A DNA stretch of 64,000 nt from Nocardioides bizhenqiangii (GTDB taxonomy: Bacteria; Actinomycetota; Actinomycetes; Propionibacteriales; Nocardioidaceae), in contig NZ_CP141059.1 in NCBI RefSeq assembly GCF_034661235.1, forward strand, positions 1,116,001 through 1,180,000, in the 5' to 3' direction. The position numbers and the translations under genes are program-made. Below the pieces are notes generated by a model that searched no databases, had not been told where the DNA came from, and saw only the letters and a list, made by a program, of their open reading frames with translations. Positions 43,934 through 54,000 of the stretch are shown here, piece by piece. The number at the start of each line of letters is the position of its first letter. Position 1 is the stretch's first letter.

Positions 43934-45901
43934 ATGGCCTGCCTCTACCGCGACGCGTTCGGCATCCCGCACCTGAGGGCGGACTCGATCCTCGACCTCG
44001 CGCACGCCCAGGGACGGGTGACCGTCGCCGATCGGGCCTGGCAGCTCGAGTGGCTGCGGCGCCGCGCGAACGGCACGACCGCGGAGGTCGCGGGCGAGCC
44101 CGGACTGTCCTGGGACCGGTTCTCGCGGCGGATGCGCACGGTCGAGACGGCGCAGCGGGCGTTCGCGGCGTGCACCGAGGAGACGCAGCGGTTCGTGTCG
44201 GCGTACGTCGACGGGGTCAACGAGGCGCTCGCGGAGCTGGACCCGGGGACGGTGCCGGAGCTGAGCAGGCTCCGGATCGCACCAGGGGAGTGGGAGCCGT
44301 GGATGCCGCTGGCGACCTTTCTCGCCCAGCACCTGCTCTTCGCCAACATCGGCGGCCTCCTCTGGAAGCGTCTCGCAGCCGACGTGCTCGGCGACGACGT
44401 GCGCTTCCTCTCGCACCAGGACCCCACCGCCTCCGGCAGCAACGCGTGGGCGGCCGGTGGCGAGCGGACGGCGAGCGGGCTGCCGCTCATCGGCGGTGAC
44501 CCGCACCGGATCATCGAGCAACCCGGCGTCTACCAGCAGGTGCGGCTCGCTTGCGAGGACCCGGTCGATCGTTTCGACGTGGTGGGCTACACGTTCGTCG
44601 GGGTGCCCGGGGTGCAGCACTTCGCGCACGCGGGCGAGGTGGCCTGGGCGATCACGAACGCCTGCGCCGACTACCAGTACGTGACCGACGACGACGGGTC
44701 GGACGTCGTCGAGCGGCACACCGAGACGATCCGCGTGCTCGGAGCCGACCCGGTGGAGATCGACGTCGTCGCGACCGCCCGTGGGCTGGTCTTCGAGGAC
44801 GGCCTGGCGGTCCGCACCAGCTCGTGGGAGCTCGGCGAGCTCGGCTTCGACGCGATCCTCGGGCTGCTGCGGGCGCGGACGGTTGACGACGTCGACCGCG
44901 CGCTCGACAGTTGGGTGGAGCCGGTCAACAACGCCGTCATCGCCGACCGCGCGGGTGCGGTGCGCTACCGGATCGCCGGCCGGGTCCCGGTGCGCGACGG
45001 CTCGGGGGCCTGGGCCGGGTGGCTCACCGAGCCGAACCGGGCCGACGTCCCCCGCGACGGCCACGTGGTCACGGCCAACGAGTGGCGCGGACCCGAGTCC
45101 GATGCGATCGGCACCGTCTTCGCGGCGCCGTACCGGGCCGACCGGCTGCATGCCCTCCTGGACGGCCGCAGCGGACTCACCCGGGACGACTACGTCGCGT
45201 TCCACAACGACGCGCTCCTGCAGACGGTGCCGATGGTGACCGCGCTGGTGCCGGGAGCGTTCGACGACTTCGACGGCGTGATGGACAGCGGCTCGGCAGG
45301 GGCCGCGCGCTACGCGGCCTTCCGCAGCGCACTCGTCCGGCGCCTCTGCGACGAGCCGGTCTTCGCGAAGCTCTTCGACCCGCCCGCGGACCACCAGCAC
45401 GAGGAGATCTTCGCGCCGTGGCTCAACGCGGCGTACCGGATCGGGCTCGCGCTCCCGCGTCTCGCCAACGAGACGACGGCCGGGCACCGGCCGTTCGGGA
45501 TCGACCTCGTCGCGCACGCGCAGGCCGCCCTCGCCGAGGTCGACGCCGCCGGCACCCCGGCGACGTGGGGCGACACCCACGTCACCGACCCGGTGCACTG
45601 GTTCGCACTGCTGACCGGCCACGACTACGACGCGCTCCCACGGCTGCCGCTGTCCGGCGACGCCGACTGCGTGCGGTGCTGCGTGTCCTACCCAGCGATC
45701 ACCGACGAGTGCAGCCGCGGCTCGGTGGCCCGCTACGTCTGGGACCTCGCCGACCGCACCGTCGGCGGCTGGGTCGTCCCCACCGGAGCCGACGGGCGAC
45801 CCGGCGACGCCCACCACCACGACCAGCTCCCGTTGTGGGCGGCCGGCGAGCTCGCGCCGATCGTCGACGACTGGGACGTCCTCACCGAGGTCGGTCGGTG
45901 A
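43934..45901 (+). CDS. Penicillin-acylase-family amidase without a signal peptide
   Basis: 655 residues, Ntn-hydrolase fold. Starts MACLYRDAFGIPHLRADSILDLAHAQG, the family N-terminus, with no signal peptide. The maturation site is SGSNAWAAGG with Ser169 as predicted nucleophile; DPHRIIEQPGVYQQVRL and ANEWRGPESD (Asn) match the oxyanion/substrate region. It may be cytoplasmic or exported by another route. Smaller than and only distantly similar to the secreted acylase at 31.0 kb. The stop overlaps the convergent MarR-GNAT gene by 20 bp. Substrate unknown. Confidence 0.9.
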   Translation: MACLYRDAFGIPHLRADSILDLAHAQGRVTVADRAWQLEWLRRRANGTTAEVAGEPGLSWDRFSRRMRTVETAQRAFAACTEETQRFVSAYVDGVNEALAELDPGTVPELSRLRIAPGEWEPWMPLATFLAQHLLFANIGGLLWKRLAADVLGDDVRFLSHQDPTASGSNAWAAGGERTASGLPLIGGDPHRIIEQPGVYQQVRLACEDPVDRFDVVGYTFVGVPGVQHFAHAGEVAWAITNACADYQYVTDDDGSDVVERHTETIRVLGADPVEIDVVATARGLVFEDGLAVRTSSWELGELGFDAILGLLRARTVDDVDRALDSWVEPVNNAVIADRAGAVRYRIAGRVPVRDGSGAWAGWLTEPNRADVPRDGHVVTANEWRGPESDAIGTVFAAPYRADRLHALLDGRSGLTRDDYVAFHNDALLQTVPMVTALVPGAFDDFDGVMDSGSAGAARYAAFRSALVRRLCDEPVFAKLFDPPADHQHEEIFAPWLNAAYRIGLALPRLANETTAGHRPFGIDLVAHAQAALAEVDAAGTPATWGDTHVTDPVHWFALLTGHDYDALPRLPLSGDADCVRCCVSYPAITDECSRGSVARYVWDLADRTVGGWVVPTGADGRPGDAHHHDQLPLWAAGELAPIVDDWDVLTEVGR

Positions 45902-46787
45902 CGTCCTTCTCGAAGAAGTGGGTGGCGTGCGGGTCGCTACCGGGATACCGCGGCACCGCCCGATAGCCCGAGCGTTCGTACATCGCGATCGCCTCGGCGA
46001 GCACCTCGTTGGTGTCCAGCACCAGGCGGGTGCAGCCGCGCTCCCGAGCGAGCGCCTCGAGGTGGCGCAGCATCCGCGACCCCAGGCCGGCGCCCCGCCA
46101 GTCGGGATGGACCCACATCCGCTTGATCTCGATGGCGTGCTCGTCCACTGCCGGTGCCGGGCGGATGCCGCCGTACGCCACCGGCTCACCGTCGCTGCTG
46201 GCGAGGACGTACGTCGAACCGGGCCCTGACGCTGCTGCTGCGACCGGATCGCCGGGCGCGTAGCCGGTGGGGAACCGCTCGTCGATCTCGGCGAGGTAGC
46301 GCCCCAGCGCCACTCGCGCGCCAGGATCGTCGGCCGCCACCTCCCGCAGCCGCACGGTCGCCGCGCGGACCAGCAGGTCGGCCGTCGCGAGCGCCTCGGC
46401 CAGCCGTTCGCGCTGGCGGTCCGTGAGCGGAGCGACGATCCGCGTGGCCAGCTCCTCGGACCGGTCGTCCAGCTCCTGGCGGGCGCCCCGCCCCGCGTCC
46501 GTGAGGAGGACGACGCGCCGGCGCTGGTCGTCCGGGTCCGGGCGGGTGGTGACCAGGCCCTCCGCCTCCAGGCTGCGCAGCATCCGGGAGAGGTGACCGC
46601 TGTCGAGGTCGAGCCGCTCCCGCAGGTCGCGCACGGTGACGCCGTCGACCGGATCGCCGGCGCCGATCTCGAAGAGCAACCTGCTGACCGCGAGCGGCCG
46701 GCCGGTGCCGAGGAACGACTCCTCGAGCACGCCGATCCGCTGGGTGTAGGTCCGGTTGAAGCGGCGCAGGACTGCCGTCGTACTCAC
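45882..46787 (-). CDS. MarR-GNAT fusion: winged-helix regulator with acetyltransferase domain
   Basis: 301 residues from GTG 46787. Residues 1-145 are a MarR winged helix (TVRDLRERLDLDSGHLSRMLRSLEAEGLVTTRPDPDDQRRRVVLLTDAG). Residues 170-301 are a GNAT acetyltransferase with the acetyl-CoA loop MWVHPDWRGAGLGSRMLRHLEALARERGCTRLVLDTNEV and the usual C-terminal YERSGYRAV. Fusions like this are widespread in bacteria but their acceptor is mostly unknown. It lies 15 bp after the GGCT-like gene on the same strand. Confidence 0.93.
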   Translation of the reverse strand: MSTTAVLRRFNRTYTQRIGVLEESFLGTGRPLAVSRLLFEIGAGDPVDGVTVRDLRERLDLDSGHLSRMLRSLEAEGLVTTRPDPDDQRRRVVLLTDAGRGARQELDDRSEELATRIVAPLTDRQRERLAEALATADLLVRAATVRLREVAADDPGARVALGRYLAEIDERFPTGYAPGDPVAAAASGPGSTYVLASSDGEPVAYGGIRPAPAVDEHAIEIKRMWVHPDWRGAGLGSRMLRHLEALARERGCTRLVLDTNEVLAEAIAMYERSGYRAVPRYPGSDPHATHFFEKDVTDRPR

Positions 46788-46791
46788 AATG

Positions 46792-46807
46792 TCTGACCTT
46801 AGTCAGA
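46792..46807. promoter_or_regulatory. Perfect inverted repeat just before the MarR-GNAT start
   Basis: TCTGAC and GTCAGA flank CTTA, four bases ahead of the GTG start and overlapping the stop of the upstream gene. Position suggests autoregulation by the MarR domain, either at an internal promoter or in translation. Confidence 0.4.
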
Positions 46808-47381
46808 GAACAGGCTGCGGGGAAGCGTGGCCGTGACCGACCTGGGCGAGACCGGCAGCGATGGTCGCCTGGTAGCGGAGGCTCGGCGCCCTCCGCTCGC
46901 GGCGGTGGTGAGCCCGGCGAGCGGTGAAGGTGACGACCGGGGTGCCGTCGAGGCTCCGGGTGGTCACCAGCGTCTCGTAGCGCCCGCTGCCGAGCGAGTG
47001 GCTGCCGTCACCCGACCGACTGACGATGGTGCGGATCCGGTGCTCGAGGTCGGGGCGGTTGCCCGGCTCGTCGTGCATCTCCTGGGTGATCAGGTCGGCC
47101 AGCTGCTGCACGGTGATCAGCCATCCCCGGGCGGCCACCGGGCCCGGAGTCGCGGGGTCGTAGAACGCCATCCCCCCGCCCCAGACGGTCGACATCCCCG
47201 CGAAGTAGACGCTGCCGGGCAGCCAGAGGGGCTTGGTGGCGGCCGGTGGGGTGGTGTCGCGGCAGCCGGGATGGGTGCGCGTCCCGCCCTCGGGGCAGCC
47301 GCCGCGCAGGTAGCAGCCGAACCTCGCCGCATCGGTGTTCGAGCCGTACGCGGCGTACCACACGGGTCTGGTCGGGGTCAT
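46803..47381 (-). CDS. Gamma-glutamylcyclotransferase-like (GGCT/AIG2) fold protein
   Basis: 192 residues from ATG 47381. WYAAYGSNTDAARFGCYLRGG is the glycine-rich start of the GGCT fold, here the version often misnamed histone deacetylase in actinobacterial databases. AFYDPATPGPVAARGWLITVQQLADLI and TVVSRS-like strands complete it; the usual catalytic Glu is not obvious. Substrate unknown. First gene of a likely two-gene operon with the MarR-GNAT gene. Confidence 0.85.
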   Translation of the reverse strand: MTPTRPVWYAAYGSNTDAARFGCYLRGGCPEGGTRTHPGCRDTTPPAATKPLWLPGSVYFAGMSTVWGGGMAFYDPATPGPVAARGWLITVQQLADLITQEMHDEPGNRPDLEHRIRTIVSRSGDGSHSLGSGRYETLVTTRSLDGTPVVTFTARRAHHRRERRAPSLRYQATIAAGLAQVGHGHASPQPVL

Positions 47382-47565
47382 GTCGATCTGTACGAGGCTA
47401 GTGTCCCGGACTTGAAATCCGCACCGTATCTCGCGCCCCGAGCACGCACCTCTGCGTTGGCCTCGCTCGGAAGACGCCCAGTCTGCCGTCGCGACGCCGC
47501 CTTGCGATGCACGCACTCGGACCACGATCTACGGCACGGATTTCGCGCCCGGGACACTGGCGCCG

Positions 47566-47602
47566 AAAAAGCACGAGGGCCGGATCCGTGGGAATCCGGC
47601 CC
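47566..47602 (-). terminator. Rho-independent terminator of tRNA-His
   Basis: Read on the minus strand, GGGCCGGAT and ATCCGGCCC form a 9-bp stem, then TCGTGCTTTTT. It begins just 10 bases after the encoded CCA of tRNA-His. Confidence 0.8.
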
Positions 47603-47615
47603 GCGTGGGGTCTGG

Positions 47616-47689
47616 GGTGAGTAACGGGACTTGAACCCGCGACATCCGCGACCACAACGCGGCGCTCTACCAGCTGAGCTATACCCACC
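47616..47689 (-). tRNA. tRNA-His (anticodon GTG)
   Basis: Minus strand, including the extra G(-1) expected for His tRNA. Acceptor GTGGGTA pairs with TACTCAC; the anticodon loop TTGTGGT is between CCGCG and CGCGG; the T arm has GGTTCAAGTCC. The discriminator C73 and an encoded CCA (47613-47615) follow. TACACT on the minus strand (47717-47712) is a good -10. Confidence 0.95.
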
Positions 47690-47723
47690 ATGGGCCTGTC
47701 GGCCGGGGACGAGTGTAGTGGTC

Positions 47724-48383
47724 TCAGGCCGTCCCGGCAGAATCGGCATCCGGCTGCGGGCCGGGGCGATCGGCACCGAGCCCGGTGATCGACCCGCCAT
47801 GCCGCTGCGCGGCGACCGTGGCGGCATCGCTGTCGGGACCGGGCAGCGGCACGAAGACTGTGTCGCGGTAGTAACGGAGCTCCTCGATGCTCTCCTGGAT
47901 GTCGGCGAGGGCGCGGTGGTTGCCGCGCTTCGGCGGGGCGCCGAAGTAGGCCCGGGGGTACCACCGCCGGGCGAGCTCCTTGATCGAGCTGACGTCGACG
48001 ATCCGGTAGTGCAGGAACCCGTCGAGCACCGGCATGTCGCGGGCGACGAAGGCACGGTCGGTCGCCACCGAGTTGCCGGCGAGCGGTGGCCGGCTCTCCG
48101 CGGGACAGTGCTCCGCGAGGTAGGCCATCACCTGCTCCTCGGCCTCGGCCAGGGTGACCCCGCCCGCCAGCTCGTCGAGGAGGCCCGAGGTCTCGTGCAT
48201 GGTGCGCACGAAGTCGATCATCTGGTCGAGGGCCTCGGCAGGCGGCTTGACGACGATGTCGATGCCGTCGCCGAGCACGTTGAGGTCGAAGTCGGTGACC
48301 AGGGCCGCGACCTCGATCAGCGCGTCGGCGCGGAGGTCGAGCCCAGTCATCTCGCAGTCGATCCAGACCAGTCGCTCATTCAC
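47724..48383 (-). CDS. orn: Oligoribonuclease
   Basis: 219 residues. DEDDh 3'-5' exoribonuclease that degrades 2-5-nt RNA and linear cyclic-dinucleotide products. Motif I is [10 protein letters not shown], motif II region [18 protein letters not shown], motif [22 protein letters not shown] with the catalytic His. The C-terminal 35 residues are a Pro/Asp-rich tail not present in E. coli Orn. Start GTG 48383. Downstream of it on the same strand lies tRNA-His, 34 bp away. Confidence 0.95.
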   Translation of the reverse strand: MNERLVWIDCEMTGLDLRADALIEVAALVTDFDLNVLGDGIDIVVKPPAEALDQMIDFVRTMHETSGLLDELAGGVTLAEAEEQVMAYLAEHCPAESRPPLAGNSVATDRAFVARDMPVLDGFLHYRIVDVSSIKELARRWYPRAYFGAPPKRGNHRALADIQESIEELRYYRDTVFVPLPGPDSDAATVAAQRHGGSITGLGADRPGPQPDADSAGTA

Positions 48384-48457
48384 GGGGGGAACCCTACGCG
48401 GTGCGCCTCACCGTCTCCTCAGGCTCGGCTCAGGCCAGTGTCCTACGCTCACGGTCC

Positions 48458-48973
48458 ATGGAAGGCAGGGCGCACGCGTGGCTGGGGCTGATCGCCCGGC
48501 TGCTCACCGGTGGCGTCTGGATCGTCGCCGGGGCCCTCAAGGTCACCGACCCGGCGGCCAGCATCGCCGCCGTCCGCGCGTACGAGCTGTTGCCGGGTTC
48601 GCTGGTCGAGCCGGTGGGCTACGCCCTCCCCGCCGTCGAGCTCGTCGTCGGCGTCGCCCTCGTCCTCGGGGCGTTCACCCGCGGTGCGGCAGTCGTCTCG
48701 GCGCTGCTGTTCGTCGCGTTCATCATCGGGATCGCCTCGGTCTGGGCGCGCGGCATCGAGATCGACTGCGGCTGCTTCGGCGGTGGTGGCCCCAAGGAGG
48801 ACGCCGCGTCGTCGTACCCCTGGGAGATCGCGCGTGACGTCGCCCTGCTGATCGCCTCCCTCTACCTCGTCGTCGTCCGGCGGACCCGTCTCGCCGTCGA
48901 CAACCTGCTCTTCCCGACCCGCGCCACCGGCGCCGAGGTCCCCGATCCCGACCCCGTCGAACAAGGAAGCTGA
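48458..48973 (+). CDS. MauE/DoxX-family membrane protein (redox partner)
   Basis: 171 residues from ATG 48458, with four membrane spans (about 8-28, 52-72, 78-98, 130-148). The conserved IEIDCGCFGGGG between spans three and four is the Cys-X-Cys redox motif of the MauE/DoxD group, thought to pass electrons to disulfide-forming partners. The next gene, a DsbA-like protein, begins immediately after its stop, which supports a joint role in extracytoplasmic thiol chemistry. Confidence 0.88.
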   Translation: MEGRAHAWLGLIARLLTGGVWIVAGALKVTDPAASIAAVRAYELLPGSLVEPVGYALPAVELVVGVALVLGAFTRGAAVVSALLFVAFIIGIASVWARGIEIDCGCFGGGGPKEDAASSYPWEIARDVALLIASLYLVVVRRTRLAVDNLLFPTRATGAEVPDPDPVEQGS

Positions 48974-49699
48974 ATGTCCTCGAAGTCGTCCAACACGTCC
49001 AAGGCCGCGGCCCGCACCGCCAAGGCAGCCGAGCTGCGGGCCGAGCAGGAGCGGGCCGAGAAGCGCCGCCGGCTGCTCATGATCGGTGGCGTCGTCGCGC
49101 TCTTCGTCCTGATCGTCGGCGGCGCCATCGTGGTGACCGTCCTCAGCAAGGAGGACGTCGAGGCGCCCGCAGCTGGTGAGAGCGAGTACGGCGTCACCAT
49201 CGGAGATCCCGAGGCTCCGCACGACGTCGTGGTCTACGAGGACTTCCTCTGTTCGCACTGCGCGAAGTTCGAGGAAGCGTCGCACCAGGAGCTTGCCGAC
49301 CTCGCAGCGGAGGGCAAGGTCTTCGTCGAGTACCGGCCGTTCAACCTGCTCGGTGACAACACCCTTCCCAATGCGTTCGCCGTGGTGTTGGACGAGTCCG
49401 GAGCGGAGGTCGCCAAGGAGTTCCACGACCTGTTGTACGCGAACTACGCGGACCACGCAGAGGCGCTCCCGGACGCCGACGAGCTCGTCGACCTGGCCGT
49501 CGAGGCGGGTGCTGACGCCGACGCCGTCCGTCCAGGCATCGAGGACCTCGCGCGCGCCGGCTGGGTCGAGGAGGCGACCGAGGAGGCCGCTGACGCAGGG
49601 GTCTCGAGCACGCCGACGGTCGTGCTCGACGGCGAGGTGGTCTCCGACTGGTCGAGCGAGCAGGACCTCGCCGACAAGGTCATCGAGGCCGTCGAATGA
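48974..49699 (+). CDS. DsbA-like thiol-disulfide oxidoreductase, membrane-anchored
   Basis: 241 residues. A basic, Ala-rich cytoplasmic tail (1-33) precedes one membrane helix (35-57); the outside part is a thioredoxin fold with active site DFLCSHCAKFE and the cis-Pro segment SSTPTVVLDG. The insert of helices between strands is the DsbA/DsbG pattern. It starts at the base after the MauE-like stop. Probably oxidises or isomerises disulfides in exported proteins. Confidence 0.92.
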   Translation: MSSKSSNTSKAAARTAKAAELRAEQERAEKRRRLLMIGGVVALFVLIVGGAIVVTVLSKEDVEAPAAGESEYGVTIGDPEAPHDVVVYEDFLCSHCAKFEEASHQELADLAAEGKVFVEYRPFNLLGDNTLPNAFAVVLDESGAEVAKEFHDLLYANYADHAEALPDADELVDLAVEAGADADAVRPGIEDLARAGWVEEATEEAADAGVSSTPTVVLDGEVVSDWSSEQDLADKVIEAVE

Positions 49700-50727
49700 C
49701 CGGCCTGCGGGAGGGCTTCGTTGCAGGCCTGCCCAAGGCCGAGCTGCACGTCCACCACGTCGGCTCGGCCTCGCCGCGGATCGTGAGCGAGCTCGCCGCG
49801 CGGCACCCCGGCACGGTGCCGAGCGACCTGGAGGAGCTCCGCCGGTTCTTCGAGTTCCGCGACTTCGGGCACTTCGTCGAGGTGTACCTGGCGGTCGTCG
49901 ACCTGGTGAAGACACCGGAGGACATCCGCTACCTGACCTACGAGGTCGCCCGCGAGCTCGCGGAGGCACAATCGGTCCGCTACGCGGAGCTGACCTGCAC
50001 GCCGTACACCTCGGTGCTGCCGCACGAGCCCGAACGCGGCATGCCGATCGAGGCCTACACGGAGGCGATCGAGGACGCGCGCGTGGCCGCGGAGCGCGAC
50101 TTCGGGCTCGTGCTGCGCTGGATCTACGACATCCCGGGGGAGTTCGGGCTGCCTGCCGCCGAGGAGACGGTGCGGTTCGCGGTCGACCACGGGCCGGCCG
50201 CGCTGGTCGGGTTCGGGCTCGGCGGCCCGGAGGTCGGGGTCGATCGGCCGCAGTTCAAGCCGCACTTCGACGCCGCGCGCGCCGCCGGGCTGCACTCGGT
50301 GCCGCACGCCGGTGAGACCACGGGCCCGGAGACGGTCTGGTCGGCGCTGCGGGACCTGGGCGCCGAGCGTATCGGTCACGGCACCTCTGCTGCCCAGGAC
50401 CCGGCGCTGCTCGCCCATCTCGCGACGGAGGGCATCCCGCTCGAGGTGTGCCCGTCGTCCAACGTCGCCACTCGTGCCGTCCCCTCGCTGGCGGAGCACC
50501 CGCTGCCGGCGTTCGTCGCGGCCGGCGTCGTGGTGACCATCAACTCCGACGACCCCCCGATGTTCGGGACCACCCTCAACCAGGAGTACGGCGTCGCCGC
50601 CGACCTGCTGGGCCTCGACGAGGCAGGCGTCGCCGATCTGGCCCGGACGGCGGTGCGGTCCTCGTGGGCGCCGGACGACGTACGACGCCGGATCCTCGAC
50701 GAGATCGACACCTACTCCGGCGGCTGA
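49696..50727 (+). CDS. Adenosine deaminase family protein
   Basis: 343 residues, TIM-barrel metal hydrolase. Zinc ligands: ELHVHHVGSA (H-x-H), PHAGETTGPETV with the third His and catalytic Glu, RIGHGTSAA, and INSDDPPMFGT with the last Asp. In typical adenosine deaminases the first motif is HLHLEG; HVHHVGS is a recurring actinobacterial variant, and the true substrate may differ (for example aminodeoxyfutalosine). ATG overlaps the stop of the DsbA-like gene (ATGA). Confidence 0.9.
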   Translation: MTGLREGFVAGLPKAELHVHHVGSASPRIVSELAARHPGTVPSDLEELRRFFEFRDFGHFVEVYLAVVDLVKTPEDIRYLTYEVARELAEAQSVRYAELTCTPYTSVLPHEPERGMPIEAYTEAIEDARVAAERDFGLVLRWIYDIPGEFGLPAAEETVRFAVDHGPAALVGFGLGGPEVGVDRPQFKPHFDAARAAGLHSVPHAGETTGPETVWSALRDLGAERIGHGTSAAQDPALLAHLATEGIPLEVCPSSNVATRAVPSLAEHPLPAFVAAGVVVTINSDDPPMFGTTLNQEYGVAADLLGLDEAGVADLARTAVRSSWAPDDVRRRILDEIDTYSGG

Positions 50728-50735
50728 CGGTCCCG

Positions 50736-50775
50736 AAAAAGCTCTCGGCCCCAGGGCTCGTACGCTCCGAGCCTG
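50736..50775. terminator. Terminator-like hairpin after the deaminase gene
   Basis: CAGGGCTCG and CGAGCCTG pair with one bulged G (50752-50775). Upstream is AAAAAGCTCT, which read on the minus strand gives the T-tract. The same AAAAAGCTCT-GGCCCC-GGG layout recurs at 62.55 kb, near tRNA-Arg. The remainder of 50776-50948 has no gene I can support. Confidence 0.45.
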
Positions 50776-50948
50776 CCGGTCCGCCGGCCTGTCTGCCGAG
50801 GTCAAGGGCGAGATAGACCGCCGCCGCGCCGCCACTCGTGGCGCCGCCTAGACCGAGCAGGTGGTCGGTCGGACACGAGGCTTATCCCATCTGATCACTT
50901 CCTGGGTTATGCCCAGAGGTGTGCAGGGGACGTGCATAGTGAGATCCA

Positions 50949-50967
50949 CTTCCGAATACGTCGGAAG
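50949..50967. promoter_or_regulatory. Hairpin in the leader of the giant gene
   Basis: CTTCCGA and TCGGAAG pair perfectly around ATACG, 57-75 bp ahead of the ATG of the giant gene. It could be an operator or a leader hairpin. Confidence 0.3.
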
Positions 50968-51023
50968 CGTTGCGCGGTGGCAGGTCCCGGGCGACGGGGG
51001 AATGTTCCACGGGGGAGTTTCGA

Positions 51024-54000
51024 ATGACCAGCCATCACGCGACCTTGTCGCGCCTTTCTGCAGGAGTTTTTGCCAGAGTGGTGAGCCTCGCGCTCGCCGG
51101 GCTGGTCGTGGTGGCCGGACAGAGCGCAGCGGCCGCGCAAACGCTGACCGATCCCGAACCCCGCTCCGACTACCTGGTCTCGTTCGCGAGCGGCGTGGCC
51201 CCCGATGCCAGTGCCAGCACCCTTGCCTCGGCGGAGGCGGTCGTCTCGACAGCGATCCCCGCCCTCCGCCTGTACGGGGTCTCGCTCACTGATGCCGGAG
51301 CCCAGGCGCTGCGCGCGGACGAGTCCGTCACGCGGGTCGAGGCCGACCTGGTCCGCGAGGTCCAGGGTGTGCCTGACGACCCGGCGTACGGCGACCAGTG
51401 GGCCTTGCCGCAGATCGGCTGGGACGCGGCGTACGGCTCGATCACCCCGAGCGGTTCCGCAACGGTCGCCGTCCTGGACACCGGCGTGAACCCCACCGAC
51501 GACCTCGCCGGCCAGCTCGTCCCCGGAGCCTCGATGCTCGCGGGCGTCGAGGGGACCAACGACCCGAACGGCCACGGCACCGCGATGGCGAGCATCGTCG
51601 CCGCCGGCGTCGACAACGGCACGGGCATCGCGGGCGTCGGCTACCGCGGGGTGTCCGTCATGCCCGTGAAGGTCCTCGACTCCGACGGTCTCGGCCAGGA
51701 CTCGGCCATCGTCGAAGGTGTCGTGTACGCGGCTGACCACGGCGCCGACGTCATCCTGATGGCCTTCTCCAACCCAGGCCGCAGTGAAGCGCTCCAGGCC
51801 GCCGCCGACTACGCCTGGTCGAAGGGCGCGGTGCTGGTCGCCGCTAGCGGCAACGACGGCTCGACCGCGAACACTTTCCCCGCCGGTCTCGCCAAGGTGG
51901 TCGGCGTCTCCGCCACCACCCGCGACGACACCCTGTGGAGCGGCTCCAGCTCCGGGGACGGCACCTTCCTCGCCGCCCCCGGTGTGGACATCTCCTCCGG
52001 CTCGGGCTCGCTGACCGGCACGTCGGCCTCGGCCGCGATTGCCGCAGGTGCTGCGGCGCTCGTGAAGGCCAACGACCCCTCCGCCTCGAACGGCGTCGTC
52101 GTCGGTCGGTTGGCCCGCAACGCCGACCCCGCCGGCACAGTCTCGGACTCCGGCAACGGCCGGGTTAACCTGGCGCGCGCTCTCGAGGACAGCTCCACCG
52201 AAGCCGTCGTCCCTGCCGGCGTCGCCGGCGACGGCGGTCCGATTGTGGGGCCGTATGTCGCGGCGGCGCTCGGCGTGACCGCCACCTATTCGTCGACCAC
52301 GAGCACAATCACGACGACGATAACGGGCGCGGCCGCGAACAAGCGGTACGACATCACATACACGCCCCCCTCAGCCTCGGGCCAGCCACCGCGGGTCTTC
52401 TCGTGTGTAGAGCCGGGGGGCAGCGGTGGCAATATCACATTCAGCCACTCGTATGCCTTGCCATCAGGCTTCGCCTCCGGCACGTGGACCATAACGGTCG
52501 ACGAGTACAACAGCGGTCAAGGTTGCGCGGGCACCAGCAACAGGACCGCGTCCGTCAGCACGACGGCAGTTGTGCTCGCCCCAGCCACCATCTCCGGCGT
52601 CGTGTTCAACGACGCGAACAACAACGGCACCCTCGATTCGGGCGAGGCCCTGTCCGGTGCTGTTTTGTCGCTGTTCAAGGACAGCAACGCGAACGGGGCT
52701 TTCGACGTCGGCAGTGACACGGCGGTTTCTACGCAAAACAGCACTGGTACTGGCACTTGGTCCTTCGGGTCGCTCGGGCTCAGCACGACGTACTTCGTGC
52801 TACGGACCAATCCAACCGGCTATACGTCGTCGAACGCGGTCCCGGGCACGGATTCGAACACGACGACCACCAAGGTGACCAACGATCAGTTGAAGGTGAT
52901 CGTCAGTGGTAACTCAGGCGCCAGCAGCACCAGCAACAAGTTCGTGGCCAGGATCACCAGCAGGGCTCCGGTGGCGGTCGACGACGCCGCTTCCACGACT
53001 GAGGACACCGCGGCGGCGTTCAATGTGATCGGCAACGACACTGACGCTGATGGGGACGCGTTGACGGTGAAGGCGGGTTCGATCTCGGCCCCGGCGCATG
53101 GCACCGCCATGTTGGTGACCAGTGGTGCGGACGCCGGGAAGATCCTCTACACCCCGAACGCGAACTATGTCGGTCCGGATTCCTTCACCTACCGGGCCAC
53201 CGATGGTGGTCTGGACTCGAACGTCGCGACGGTCAGTGTCACGGTCTCGGGGGTCAACGACGCCCCGGTGGCGGTCGATGACGCCGCGGAGACCGCTGAG
53301 GACACCTCGGTGGCGAAGAACGTGATCGCCAACGACACCGATGTGGACAACACCACCGCGCAGCTGTCGGTGAAGCCGGGCTCGCTGTCGGCGACCAACG
53401 GCACCGCGACCCTGGACGCCGATGGGGTGACCATCCACTTCACCCCGGACGCCGACCTCAACAACGGCAACGTCGACGGGGACGGGTTCACCGTGACCTA
53501 TCGGGCCACTGACGGCACCGCGGACTCGAACGTGGCCACGCTGAGGATCAGCGTCACCGGTGTCAACGACGCCCCGGTGGCGGTCGATGACGCCGCGGAG
53601 ACCGCTGAGGACACCTCGGTGGCGAAGAACGTGATCGCCAACGACACCGATGTGGACAACACCACCGCGCAGCTGTCGGTGAAGCCGGGCTCGCTGTCGG
53701 CGACCAACGGCACCGCGACCCTGGACGCCGATGGGGTGACCATCCACTTCACCCCGGACGCCGACCTCAACAACGGCAACGTCGACGGGGACGGGTTCAC
53801 CGTGACCTATCGGGCCACTGACGGCACCGCGGACTCGAACGTGGCCACGCTGAGGATCAGCGTCACCGGTGTCAACGACGCCCCGGTGGCGGTCGATGAC
53901 GCCGCGGAGACCGCTGAGGACACCTCGGTGGCGAAGAACGTGATCGCCAACGACACCGATGTGGACAACACCACCGCGCAGCTGTCGGTGAAGCCGGGCT

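Noticed and set aside
47394..47430. Second tRNA remnant next to tRNA-His (CCCGGACTTGAAATCCG)
   Set aside because: It looks like a T arm but there is no acceptor or anticodon arm.
50735..50850. Small coding gene ending in a basic tail (EIDRRRAATRGAA)
   Set aside because: The frame is open and ends with TAG, but it has no start codon with a ribosome site and overlaps a terminator-like hairpin.
50728..51023. Riboswitch ahead of the giant gene
   Set aside because: I see a 7-bp hairpin but no pattern matching a known riboswitch class.
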